DNA of 64,000 bases from Meira nashicola (lineage: Eukaryota > Basidiomycota > Exobasidiomycetes > Exobasidiales > Brachybasidiaceae). Made by a program: the position numbers and the translations under genes. The stretch lies in assembly GCA_001600355.1 (NCBI GenBank), contig BCJU01000001.1:4216013-4280012 (forward strand). Reading direction: 5' to 3'. Position 1 is the stretch's first letter. Every line of letters begins with the position of its first letter. Positions 51,936-61,812 of this stretch are shown here, piece by piece. Below the pieces are notes generated by a model. It worked only from the letters and a program-made list of their open reading frames with translations. It made no database searches and was not told where the DNA came from.

Positions 51936-54770
51936 ATGGCAATCAGCCCAAAAAGTCGCTCTAATGGGCATTCGAATGGAAAGGAAGATGAAGATTTACC
52001 AGAGGTAAAAGTGGAAGATAAAGTGGAAGAAGAAGAAGAGCAAGATGATCCGGCCGAAGCAGAAGTGCATTCAACGAGAATGAGTAAGCTAAATTATCTT
52101 TTGCAAAGATCACAAATTTACTCAAAGATCATGTCTGAAAAGATGCAAAAAGAGAAAGAACAAAGGGTACAACGAGAACGTAGACAACAAGCAGCAGCAT
52201 CATCATCATCAACAACAAAAGATGACGTAAAGGACGAAGAAGAGCAAGAGTCAAAAGCAAAACGTTCCACACGTTCAGGTGGAACAGAATCTCGATCATC
52301 CAAACAAAAGACACAACCGAAATCACCACAAAAAGTTAAACGCAAAAATGAAGATCAAAAGTACAACATTTCTGATTACCTCGACAAGGAAGATATCGAA
52401 AAGAATGGAACGGATACGAAAGGTGCATCTGGTCAAAAGGCAGACCTTGTCACTACATCCTTCAAACAACCAAAGCTAATCACAGGAGCCACTTTGCGAG
52501 ATTACCAGTTGTATGGTGTCGAATGGTTGATTGGTTTATATGAGAATGGATTAAATGGAATCTTGGCAGATGAAATGGGATTAGGAAAAACTTTGCAAAC
52601 GATTTCATTTATTGCTCATTTAAAGGAAAAGAAACAATGGGGTCCGTATTTGGTCGTCTGCCCTGCTTCTACTCTTCAAAATTGGATGGATGAAATTGCT
52701 CGATTTGCACCTGAAATGAAAGCATTGATGTATTACAATTCCGATAAAAAAGAGAGACGAAATTGGATCAATCAATATTCTCGAGATCCAAAAAATGATA
52801 AAGAAAAGATGGAATTTCCAATCTTTGTTACAAGTTATGAGATCGCAATCAATGATGCACGTTTACTTGGAGGTTTACGTTGGAAATTTATCATTGTTGA
52901 TGAAGGACATCGATTGAAAAATCGTAATGCTCGTTTGACTAAAGAGTTAAAGACGTATAACAGTGCAAATCGATTAATTCTCACCGGAACACCAGTTCAC
53001 AATAATCTTGCAGAACTTTGGTCTTTGCTCAATTTCGTCTTACCGGACATTTTTGATAATTTGGAAGAATTTGAGGGTTGGTTTGACTTTAGTGATTTAC
53101 AGTCAGAAGGTGGATCTGCTAGATTACTTTCGAGAGAACAATCACAAAAGATTATTTCAACTTTACGTGATATCTTGGATCCTTTTATCTTGCAACGTGA
53201 AAAGAAGAATGTCGAAAAAGATTTACCACCAAAGAAGGAATACATGCTATATGCACCTCTCACTCAACAACAAAAAGAGTTATACGAAGAAGTTCTCAAT
53301 AATAGCATTCGTGCTAAATTGACAGAAATGATGACAGGTATGACATGGGAACAGATTAAAGAAACTGGAAAATTAACAGCAGGAGAAGGATGGGATGAAC
53401 CATTACGACATGCAAGTGAATCAAATAAAAAGCAAAAGACGGTTTCTTCGGGCACAAGTACTCCTAGCAAAAAGAATAGAGAGAAATTGTCTGAAGAAGA
53501 AATGGAAAAGAGACCACGCAAAGCTCGTCAAAGCCGTCAAAATGGAACAGCATACAATGAAGAAGACGAAACGGAAAAACAATTTATGGATAGGATGGAA
53601 AGAGGTGATGATGAAACACCAACTAAATCACGCTCTAAAAGAAGCAGCAGAGGAGGAACACAAACTCCTCAAGAAAATAGTACAGGTTCATTCTCGATTG
53701 GTGATATAGAACGTCAAAGCAAAGAACATTTAGTCAAACAAGCACAAAAAGATATTTCAAATATGCACCTTCAAAATCCAATCATGCAATTACGTAAAGT
53801 AGCTGCTCATCCTTTCTTACTTTATTGGCCAAGAGATCCTACAAGTGGTGAATTGATTGCTAATGAAGATTTGATTTATGCAAGTGGAAAGATGATGATG
53901 TTGAATAGACTTTTGGATTCATTGTGGTCAAAAGGTCACAAAGTATTGCTATTCAGTCAATTTACTACAATGCTTGATATTTTGGAAGAATGGTGTGTTG
54001 ATTACAAAGGTGTAACACCTTTCCGAATCGATGGAACGGTAAGCGTTCAAGAACGTGCTAAATTGATGAAAGAGTTCAATACCAACAAAGGTCCTGATGC
54101 TTGCAAAATCTTTCTATTAAGTACACGTTCAGGTGGATTGGGAGTTAATTTGGTTGCGGCAGACACAGTGATCTTTTACGATACCGATTGGAATCCTCAA
54201 GTGGATAGACAAGCACAAGATCGAGCACATAGAATTGGTCAAACAAAACCCGTTCTTATTTTCAGATTGATCACTAGAGATACAGCAGAAGAAAGGATTG
54301 TGAAAAGAGCTTTTGCAAAACAAGAATTATCTACTTTAGTCATGTCAGGAGATCAATTCAGTAAACAAACTAGCGCAGCTGCATCTGCATTTGCCAAAGG
54401 AAGAGTTGGAAAAGCAAATTCTTCAAGGGTAGAAGAATGGACAGCTTTATTGGATGAACTTAAAAGTGAATCTGTTCAATTTGAAATCGCAGATAAAAAG
54501 AGTCAAATGATTTCTGATGAACATTTAGAGATGTTATTAGATCGTAGACCTCACGTATTTGAGAAACGTAAAATGGGTTGGAATGCGAACGCGAGTGGAA
54601 CAGCCACTCCATCAACAAGTGGTAGTAAAACTCCGCAAAAGAGAAAGCAAGACTCTAATGGTACATCTAGAGCAACATTTGAAGTTACAGATATGCTTGA
54701 ATCCATGGAAAAGGATCAAGACGAGAGCGGATTCATTGATCGATCTGCAACTGCAACCGATGAAGAATAA
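51936..54770 (+). CDS. Irc5/HELLS (LSH)-type SNF2 chromatin remodeller
   Basis: 944 residues. An acidic/Lys-rich N-terminus with the coiled-coil SKLNYLLQRSQIYSKIMSEK is like LSH/Irc5. The helicase core follows: LRDYQLYGVEWLIGLYENGL, Walker A DEMGLGKT near residue 212, and the DEGH box in IIVDEGHRLKNRNAR (box II reads DEGH rather than DEAH, as in this subfamily). LILTGTPVHNNL and, in the second lobe, KVLLFSQFTTMLDIL, STRSGGLGVNLVAADTVIFY and DRAHRIGQTK complete it. Yeast Irc5 aids cohesin loading and genome stability; animal HELLS and plant DDM1 affect heterochromatin and DNA methylation. A Lys/Glu-rich insertion between the lobes (about residues 485-590) is disordered. It is intronless. Confidence 0.9.
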   Translation: MAISPKSRSNGHSNGKEDEDLPEVKVEDKVEEEEEQDDPAEAEVHSTRMSKLNYLLQRSQIYSKIMSEKMQKEKEQRVQRERRQQAAASSSSTTKDDVKDEEEQESKAKRSTRSGGTESRSSKQKTQPKSPQKVKRKNEDQKYNISDYLDKEDIEKNGTDTKGASGQKADLVTTSFKQPKLITGATLRDYQLYGVEWLIGLYENGLNGILADEMGLGKTLQTISFIAHLKEKKQWGPYLVVCPASTLQNWMDEIARFAPEMKALMYYNSDKKERRNWINQYSRDPKNDKEKMEFPIFVTSYEIAINDARLLGGLRWKFIIVDEGHRLKNRNARLTKELKTYNSANRLILTGTPVHNNLAELWSLLNFVLPDIFDNLEEFEGWFDFSDLQSEGGSARLLSREQSQKIISTLRDILDPFILQREKKNVEKDLPPKKEYMLYAPLTQQQKELYEEVLNNSIRAKLTEMMTGMTWEQIKETGKLTAGEGWDEPLRHASESNKKQKTVSSGTSTPSKKNREKLSEEEMEKRPRKARQSRQNGTAYNEEDETEKQFMDRMERGDDETPTKSRSKRSSRGGTQTPQENSTGSFSIGDIERQSKEHLVKQAQKDISNMHLQNPIMQLRKVAAHPFLLYWPRDPTSGELIANEDLIYASGKMMMLNRLLDSLWSKGHKVLLFSQFTTMLDILEEWCVDYKGVTPFRIDGTVSVQERAKLMKEFNTNKGPDACKIFLLSTRSGGLGVNLVAADTVIFYDTDWNPQVDRQAQDRAHRIGQTKPVLIFRLITRDTAEERIVKRAFAKQELSTLVMSGDQFSKQTSAAASAFAKGRVGKANSSRVEEWTALLDELKSESVQFEIADKKSQMISDEHLEMLLDRRPHVFEKRKMGWNANASGTATPSTSGSKTPQKRKQDSNGTSRATFEVTDMLESMEKDQDESGFIDRSATATDEE

Positions 54771-54862
54771 AAAAAAACATGTACATTATAAGATAGACCT
54801 TACATACTTTTGTTGATATAGAAATGCATATTATACCAATGTGAAATTTTTACAAAACTCTA

Positions 54863-57109
54863 TCAACATCCCCCACCACATCCGCCACGACAACCCCAAC
54901 AGGTAAGTGGGCCAAAGCCAGCTTGTTTGAGGAATAAAAGTATTATACTCGCAAAACCTTCACCGAGCACGAAGCCTGCACTCCAGATAAGCAGCACGAC
55001 GGGCGGTAAACTGTTTGAAGAACTCTTGACCCTTCTGCCTTGTTTCTTTCGTTCGGCTGCTCTTCGATTTTGAACATATAAAACAATCATTCCTCCTACC
55101 AAACGAGCAATCGAATAATTTGGAGTATTCAATCCAAGTCCTACCGCGAATGCGATCCCATTGGGTATATAAAGAGCATATCGAATCCATTTGGATTGTT
55201 TTGTTGGATCATTTTCATTTATTGGTTGTTTGATTAACTCTGCAGTAGCTTTAATCAAGGTTGTAATTCCGAACAAGAGACCTGAAATAATCATTGCTTG
55301 TCCTGAATGAGGCGGTAAGGAACCATTATTGATCAAACGTGCGAAATTTAACCACAACCTCGCAGCCGGAGCAGGCATTTCTGGACCGGGTAAATCATAA
55401 GCACCTTCATATAACTTATACGCAGTTGCTGAAACGAAAATTCCCACTGCACTTCCTACCAATTGACCGATAAATTGACTTCTTGGACTGGCACGGATTA
55501 AATGACCAGTTTTATAATCTTGCATCAATTCTCCTGCTTGCATTGCTCCTGCTTCTGATAAAGCACCTCCTACCATATTGACAATCACATTTCCCGGTTG
55601 TAAGAATGCGAATGCTAATTGACTTAACTTTCCCAATGCATTGACAGGATTTAAATCAGTTGCACCTAAAGCACGAACTGCCAAAATACTCAAAAGTCCA
55701 GCCAAGAGTATACCGATAGCAGGAACCCAAAGTTCAAACTTACCACCTTCATTGTTTTTGAACAAGACATAGAGCAAAATTGAAGAGAATACAGAGGAGA
55801 ATAAGAATCCACCTATAACCCAAGAATTTGGCGTTAGGCGACTCTCTTTTTCACAATCTTTCGCTGTTGGTAAGCGATGCTCGTGTATTTCTGTAGGTGA
55901 TTGTTGTCCTTGTAAGCGCCTGATAAGTTTTGTGATAGAGGTTGAATGGCTTGTACTATGAATAGCTAGTCCCACGATAGACTCTGAAGTCATGATCGCC
56001 AATGCAACCCATAAAATCCAAGCTTGGGATCCCTCTTCTGCATCTTTTGGTATTCCATTCGTCCATCCGAGGTAATGAACGATAGGCGATAAAATTCCCC
56101 AACCCACCACTGCACCAGCAAAGAGAGAAATTGTCGTTTGTGGTCCCATAATAATTCCTTGTCCGACATAACTCAAAGAAGGCGTAAGATGCCAACCCCA
56201 CTTTGAAGCTGCATCATGACAAGGTAGAAAAATGTCAAAGATTGGGATAGCATAGAATACCGGAACGAGAAAAGATGCAATCGTGATTCCAACAGAAGCT
56301 GAGAACGTTATCAAAAGTCCTTTCCAGCCATTTTGTACTTCTTCCTCTTGTTCTCGTTCGGTATTAGTTCTTTGTAAAAGAGGTCTTCTTTCGTGTGTTT
56401 GTGGTGTTGATTTGATATCGTCATCATCATCTCTCAGCCTTTCGCCATGCAACAAAGCGATCAATTGAGCCGTTGCACTACCAGAAGGAAATCGTAATTT
56501 TTCTTGAATGATCATTGGATTTCGCATAGGAGAAGCAAAAAAGATGCCAAAGAATGCCATTGAAGCACACCAAAGTACTAATGCTGACCAAGAAAATGAA
56601 AATGGTTCAATATTCTCACCATCCTTTTTTGGCGATAAAAGATTAAATGCTGGCACTATTCCAATCAATCCTGCACATAAAGGCATTGCACCCAAAGATA
56701 CAGCCGTTGCTTGTAAGATGGTATTTTCTTGTGCTGTGAATGGTCGTGTTAGTCTGGTAGAAATAGATTGATTTTCTGAATCATGACCGGAATCGCTTTG
56801 TTCATCATCTTGAAGTTCGTCATATCTTTGACCTTGATGTGTTCGACCTGCGTTGCGATTCTTTTTTGGATTGATTGCTGTAATGCAACGCAACAGACCA
56901 TAGCCCACCAGAGCAGCTTGCATGGAAGCCATGGTGATGAATGCACTCTGTAATCCTAGATACAAATTCGTACAGCATAACAACGTTCCCACTATGATCC
57001 CTCCGATCAGAGAACGCAAAGTCAGATCTTCGGGTATCAGGCTGCTACTTCCCGCCTCTGTAGCATCTCCTGTGCGACTTCTCCCATGACCATCACCCAA
57101 ATTGGCCAT
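54863..57109 (-). CDS. OPT-family oligopeptide/metal-complex transporter with Cys-rich tail
   Basis: 748 residues with about 14 membrane segments. The N-terminus LTLRSLIGGIIVGTLLCCTN, then LYLGLQSAFITMASMQAAL is an OPT signature (yeast YGL114w-like). Later, GSATAQLIALLHGERL (near residue 215), GIIMGPQTTISLFAGAVVGWG and the GGALSEAGAMQAGELMQDYK segment are also OPT-type. The protein ends with CWGCRGGCGGGC: four cysteines and six glycines (counted) in the final 12 residues, in a C-x2-C-x3-C-x3-C pattern. A poorly studied OPT subgroup transports peptides or metal complexes; here the substrate is unknown. A hydrophilic loop near residues 100-120 is Asp/Glu-rich. It is intronless. Confidence 0.85.
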   Translation of the reverse strand: MANLGDGHGRSRTGDATEAGSSSLIPEDLTLRSLIGGIIVGTLLCCTNLYLGLQSAFITMASMQAALVGYGLLRCITAINPKKNRNAGRTHQGQRYDELQDDEQSDSGHDSENQSISTRLTRPFTAQENTILQATAVSLGAMPLCAGLIGIVPAFNLLSPKKDGENIEPFSFSWSALVLWCASMAFFGIFFASPMRNPMIIQEKLRFPSGSATAQLIALLHGERLRDDDDDIKSTPQTHERRPLLQRTNTEREQEEEVQNGWKGLLITFSASVGITIASFLVPVFYAIPIFDIFLPCHDAASKWGWHLTPSLSYVGQGIIMGPQTTISLFAGAVVGWGILSPIVHYLGWTNGIPKDAEEGSQAWILWVALAIMTSESIVGLAIHSTSHSTSITKLIRRLQGQQSPTEIHEHRLPTAKDCEKESRLTPNSWVIGGFLFSSVFSSILLYVLFKNNEGGKFELWVPAIGILLAGLLSILAVRALGATDLNPVNALGKLSQLAFAFLQPGNVIVNMVGGALSEAGAMQAGELMQDYKTGHLIRASPRSQFIGQLVGSAVGIFVSATAYKLYEGAYDLPGPEMPAPAARLWLNFARLINNGSLPPHSGQAMIISGLLFGITTLIKATAELIKQPINENDPTKQSKWIRYALYIPNGIAFAVGLGLNTPNYSIARLVGGMIVLYVQNRRAAERKKQGRRVKSSSNSLPPVVLLIWSAGFVLGEGFASIILLFLKQAGFGPLTCWGCRGGCGGGC

Positions 57110-57510
57110 AATTGCTTATTGATGATTTGGGTAATAGTTGTAATCAGAAGTACAACTCCACAAGGGAGTATGTAGTAAATCAATCAGAATTTCGAATAAG
57201 CCACATTTATTTAGCGCTTTAAGCGGACCATTGTCCGCGCCTGTTTGCTACAAAATGCACCGAGTCTAGGCGTCGTTCGACCGGATCGGTTTTAATTCCA
57301 TCTAGAATAGTTACGGCCGACGTGAAAGATCTTCATACAATGATAATGATGATCACAACAACAAGAAATCATTTGCTACTTTAATTGGTGCTAGAAAGGA
57401 TCTATTTAAAAGAGGTTTGCACTATTAAAGACAGGTACGAAACACATCATTTTTGTGAAAAATCTACTTTATTTGATATATGCACCTATCGCTCACTTTG
57501 ACGTTTCCCT
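57110..57510. other. intergenic region
   Basis: These 401 bases form the upstream region of the OPT transporter, divergent from the tRNA gene. A short AT-rich region precedes the tRNA. No other gene is seen. Confidence 0.5.
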
Positions 57511-57646
57511 GCCCGTGTAGCTCAGTGGTTTAGAGTGGCTCCCTCCTATTGAATGCTGAGTGATTGAATTATCAATTCACCCACATGCGGAGGACAATCA
57601 AAGAGTCAAAAGGAGATGGTCCTGGGTTCGACTCCCAGCTCGGGCT
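57511..57646 (+). tRNA. tRNA-Arg (anticodon CCT) with 62-nt intron
   Basis: Exon 1 is 57511-57548 and exon 2 is 57611-57646, 74 nt when joined. The A-box TAGCTCAGTGG and B-box GGTTCGACTCC are perfect. The T-arm stem CTGGG/CCCAG is perfect. The anticodon loop reads C-T-CCT-A-|-A with the intron after position 37, the normal place for a nuclear tRNA intron. The anticodon stem GCTCC/GGAGA pairs at four of five positions, and the acceptor stem has a T:T mismatch at 6:67. The intron (57549-57610) holds GGAGG (57589-57593), able to pair with the CCTCC around the anticodon, as pre-tRNA introns often do. Pol III terminator-like T-runs follow at 57652-57656 and 57671-57677. Two stem mismatches mean editing or reduced function cannot be excluded. 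Confidence 0.82.
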
Positions 57647-58087
57647 AAAAGTTTTTGTTCTTTGACCATCTTTTTTTATTATTTTTAGCTTTGCAAGAAA
57701 AGCACCTTTCGTCTTAACAATCAAGAAGCACTTTTTTTCTTTGACGCGTTAAGGAATACAAATTGCAGTGGAGAAGAGATTGTCGAAAATCCGGAGAAAC
57801 CTTTTTATTGAACTTGTCGAACTAGCGCAGCGCGGTGAGCGGAGTATGTACATGCCGTCACTCAACCTATTTTTTAATCCCATCTCCACTCCTAAACTCC
57901 ACACTGCTTATGTGCATTTATCTCCACCTATTTTTGTTGTGTGTTATGCCATAATGTACCAAACACGATTTCTTTACAACGAGAAGATTGACAAAAAGGT
58001 ATAAAAGGTGATTTAAATTGGGATGAATTACGATTGGCTTCTACACAAATACTAAACAATTACAAGCATAACAAAGTTACCTCAAAG
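57647..58087. other. intergenic region with ATGTACAT palindrome
   Basis: These 441 bases between the tRNA and the SDR start contain a palindrome ATGTACAT at 57846-57853 (235 bases before the SDR ATG) and an ACGCGT near 57744. The small plus-strand ORF 57768-58004 is not protein-like and probably lies in leader sequence. Confidence 0.5.
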
Positions 58088-59283
58088 ATGGATTTCGAAA
58101 CATTCAAAGCAAATCAACTTTTGGTTTTACCACCTAATCCTGAAGTGGACTTTAGTGGAAAAAGAATTATAATCACAGGTGCAAATGCTGGAATTGGATA
58201 CGAATTAGTACGATATTATTTAAAGCAAAATGCAAAACAAATCGTTATGGTTTGTCGTTCGATGGAAAAAGCAGAAAAAGCTAAAGAAAGATTATTAAAA
58301 GAAGCAAATCGTAAAGATGATGGAGTGATTACGATCGAATTGATGAACATGTTAAGCTTTGATTCTGTTAAAGCATGTGCTGATAAATTGAATGCAACTT
58401 TGGATTCAGTTCATGTTATTCATCATAACGCAGGAATGGCTTGCGTTCCAAAACAATTAAGCAAAGATGGATATGAGACAGTGTAAGTTTTGTAAAAAAA
58501 CAAATACATTTCTGTAGCGCTAAAAAGTACAAAAACTGACAATCCCCTCCTTCTCCTCTTCTTTAGTGCTCAAACAAACCTTCTCTCTTCCGCACAATTT
58601 GCATTATTGACACATCCTTTGTTGCAAAAAACGTCAGAGAAAGAAGGTGTTCAAACCCGTAGTATTGTCACATGCACTGACGGTATCTACCATTTGCCTG
58701 ATGATGTGAGCCAGAAGCACGAAGGAGTAGGATACGTTAAGCATTTGGCCGTTGACCGAGAATTCACCAAAGAGACGGAAATTTGGCATTATTGTGCTAC
58801 AAAGAATTACTTGTGAGTATAGAATTGAACTTGACAAACCCTTTGAAAAATATGCTGATCATCAACTTCCTTTTTTTCTTAATCAAATATAGAGCTAATT
58901 TCACTCGTGAATATGCAAAGCATGTTAGTCCACAAAATGTTTCCGTTTGGCTTGCTGCACCCGGTTTAACCCAAACCGAATTTGCACAAAAATCGCACGA
59001 TGGCATTTTGGCTGAAAAACAAGAAGATAATGAATCTATGTATTCTGCAAAACCACGTACTCCCGAAGAAGGTGCAAAGACGGTAATCTTGGCAAGCGTT
59101 GATGATCCTAAGAAGTACAATTGGACGCCAGAAAAAGGTGATGCGATTCGTTTATCGAATTGCAAAGAAGAACCTGCACCAGAGTCAACCTCAGATCGTC
59201 AAGAAAGAAGAGAAATTTACCAAGAAATTCAACAAATTCTTGCAAATCATCTAGCCGGTATTTCAACAGAATTGAAAGCTTAA
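58088..59283 (+). CDS. short-chain dehydrogenase/reductase, three exons
   Basis: Exons are 58088-58482, 58567-58812 and 58893-59283 (343 residues). Introns are 84 and 80 nt with GTAAGT and GTGAGT donors and TTAG and ATAG acceptors. The frame is open upstream of the ATG (MDFETFKANQ) but has only a TTG start there. The cofactor motif TGANAGIG (Gly31-37) and HHNAG (near 118) are classical SDR. The catalytic pair is Y207-x3-K211 (in HYCATKNYLANFTREYAKH, restored exactly by the second splice). The usual catalytic serine region reads SIVTCTDGIY, so it could be Thr or displaced. Splicing joins DGYETV-AQTNLLS in frame. It resembles the retinol-dehydrogenase-like fungal SDR group; the substrate is unknown. 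A Zn2Cys6 regulator gene is convergent at 11 bases. Confidence 0.82.
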
Positions 59284-59294
59284 TATATTCTCTT

Positions 59295-61517
59295 TCATAT
59301 CATTACAGTATTACCTTCTTGTTGATGCTGAAATATTTGAATGCCATAATCGTTGAATAAATTTTCCATCGTAGAAAGATCTGCAAAGATGTTGTCCCAT
59401 GAGAAAGAAGGTTCCATTATCCCTTCAACACTTGATGAATCGCCCGTTGGAGTTGTATTGCTATTAATTGCGGAAGAGGTGTCCGATCCATCCGATAAGC
59501 CAGGATTGATGATAGAACTTAAATCGTTTGACACCATTTCGACGGGCTTTACGATTCCCTTACGTATGGCTTTCATGAGTTTGTGATCGTCAATGATTGC
59601 ATTGCTATCCATCAAACTTTTTGCAATTTCATCCGTCAAAGCATCGCGGTCATTGCAAATCCTTTTGATCGTATCAAAAGATCGTTCACTAACTTCTTCA
59701 TTGAACTTGTGAACTAGAGAAAGTTCACTTTTGCGAGCGATCAAAACCAAAAAATTCCTACCCTTGATAGTATTTTGCAAAGAATCAAGTAAAACGATTC
59801 GACGAGATTTCTCAACATCTTTATCATGAATCGGTTTCTCAATCCATTCTTGAACGATTTCCAAAGTCGAAAGAACTTGTTCGCGTATCGACGAAGCAAA
59901 GAATGGCCAATTTGTATTGATTCCCAGAACGGCACGAGAGTAGGAAATCACACGTAAGATCAACGTTTTTGCAGCTTCTAATCGTCTTCTATGCAATTGC
60001 CAATCGATCACTTCTCTTGATGCAGGTGATAGTTTCGATGCTACATCAGCTTGATTGTACAGTGTAGCAGCGAAAGCAGTTGTCATTTGAAGAGAAACGC
60101 TAGTCCGTAACATTTCAATACAAAGCGAGAGAGTTAATTGCTTTGGTTTTGCGAACCTATCAGAAGGGTCATCTAGCATTGGGATGATATACGAATCAAA
60201 GATTTTCATATCCCTTTCCAGATCGCATATCAATCGTTCCGCATCGGCTGGCCAAGAGAAATTTAAAGTATACATCGCTGAAAGCCTATCAATAAAATGA
60301 CCGACAACAGCAGAAAGGCGGCATTTTGCTCCCCAATATGCTGTCATGACTGGTTGTGTAACCGAAACACCCATACTGCAAAGAATTTCGTGTTGTTCTG
60401 CACTATCGGGAACCACGTTGAGTTTTCTGATGTGTGTATGACCGAAAACGTCATTTAAGCAAATATTCGTATGAGCAGGTTGGATATAATATGCAGATCC
60501 TCCGGCCATATTTGCCAATCGATCAACTACATAATAAGCCCAAAAGACGTTATGTGAAAGAACTTCATGTTGCTTTGGCCATTCTTCTGCCGTCATTGAG
60601 AATCCTGCGGGAGCCCAATGTTGTTCTAAAAGGCATGGTCGACATCCTTGACGAAACATCCCGGCATGTTGCATTCTTGTTAGATCCAATACAACGCCTT
60701 CGCTTTGTTTACGGTATTGTCCGTTATTCTTTTCAATATTCCTTAAAAGGTAAGAAGCAGCAAAAACTTCTGCATTCCAGACTTTATGATCGAGAGACCA
60801 GTTAGATGATGTATATGTTGAATGGCCTACCTTGTCAATAAAACTCATTGACTCATTGTATGCTGCTAAAGCGATGTGGCCAGAATTTCTTTTATCTTCT
60901 CCTACATCAATTCCTTCAGAAAAGAGTAATATTGTATCTGTTTCAGTCGGACACATTTGTGAAGTGATGGATAAAATTGCCAGTGCGAAAATCTTTGTTT
61001 GATTCCAAATTATTAAATTTTCATTGATTGGATCTTGGCATGTTTTGAGAAGTCTTTCTAGTCGTGACCCGGTAAAGATGTCATAGATCCAATCAACTTC
61101 CTTCACATATAGATCCACAATTTGATGCAAAAATGCGGAATCTTCGAATAGCTTCCATACCCATGACGTGCTTTCGCTACATGAGCAAGGTCTATTAGCA
61201 ATTGATAGACCAGTGCCATTTTTGAGATTGCTCCCATTGTGAATTCCATTCGTTAGATCTGGCGACAGTTTAGCTTGGTTGATAGATGGTGCAATGTCAT
61301 CATTTATCTTCCTCTTTTCCTTTCTCCTTTTTTCTGATGCAGCGGCTTGATCTTGTAGGGCACGATCATAAACACATTCAATATTATCCTTTATACAACG
61401 ATTACATGGTTGTTGTCGATCACACATACGTTTAATCTTTCGACATCGATCACATGATAATTGTGCTCTTTTCCTTTTAAATTTCGTCTTTGGCTGCTGA
61501 ATATCTTTGTTCGTCAT
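59295..61517 (-). CDS. Zn2Cys6 zinc-cluster transcription regulator
   Basis: 740 residues. Residues 14-50 have a basic stretch, then CDRCRKIKRMC (Cys22, 25, 32) and CNRCIKDNIEC (Cys38, 41, 48): six ligands in a C-x2-C-x6-C-x5-C-x2-C-x6-C pattern, which binds two zinc ions and typically CGG half-sites. The middle (about residues 130-600) is helical, as in fungal regulatory middle-homology regions, with YIQPAHTNICLNDVFGHT near residue 350. The C-terminus is Ser/Thr-rich and acidic, a possible activation region. It lies tail-to-tail with the SDR gene (11 bases between stop codons) and beside a second regulator. Its target is unknown. Palindromes lie at 61627-61638 and 61759-61766 in its upstream region. 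Confidence 0.88.
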   Translation of the reverse strand: MTNKDIQQPKTKFKRKRAQLSCDRCRKIKRMCDRQQPCNRCIKDNIECVYDRALQDQAAASEKRRKEKRKINDDIAPSINQAKLSPDLTNGIHNGSNLKNGTGLSIANRPCSCSESTSWVWKLFEDSAFLHQIVDLYVKEVDWIYDIFTGSRLERLLKTCQDPINENLIIWNQTKIFALAILSITSQMCPTETDTILLFSEGIDVGEDKRNSGHIALAAYNESMSFIDKVGHSTYTSSNWSLDHKVWNAEVFAASYLLRNIEKNNGQYRKQSEGVVLDLTRMQHAGMFRQGCRPCLLEQHWAPAGFSMTAEEWPKQHEVLSHNVFWAYYVVDRLANMAGGSAYYIQPAHTNICLNDVFGHTHIRKLNVVPDSAEQHEILCSMGVSVTQPVMTAYWGAKCRLSAVVGHFIDRLSAMYTLNFSWPADAERLICDLERDMKIFDSYIIPMLDDPSDRFAKPKQLTLSLCIEMLRTSVSLQMTTAFAATLYNQADVASKLSPASREVIDWQLHRRRLEAAKTLILRVISYSRAVLGINTNWPFFASSIREQVLSTLEIVQEWIEKPIHDKDVEKSRRIVLLDSLQNTIKGRNFLVLIARKSELSLVHKFNEEVSERSFDTIKRICNDRDALTDEIAKSLMDSNAIIDDHKLMKAIRKGIVKPVEMVSNDLSSIINPGLSDGSDTSSAINSNTTPTGDSSSVEGIMEPSFSWDNIFADLSTMENLFNDYGIQIFQHQQEGNTVMI

Positions 61518-61812
61518 ATTGACATCTTTTGTATGTTATGGTAAAGTATGTACAATCTTTTGATGGTAATGAAGTTGTGAATGAATGCATGTTACATTGA
61601 ATGAATCGTGCTTGCATGAATTATGCATGTACGTACATATGTAAGCACGGATAAGCCCGCATGCACGAAGCCCGCTGATTTTAAGCCATACGCGACGCGA
61701 CGCCTTTTTTAAATGGTAAGAAAAACATGGAGGAGTGATAATATTGACAGCTGACGCTATGTACATACAGAAATAATAATACAAAATAAGAAGAAACCGT
61801 GACTTATGTAAT

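Noticed and set aside
58034..58087. TTG start for the SDR gene
   Set aside because: TTG starts are not normal in fungi; the ATG at 58088 begins just before the conserved region.
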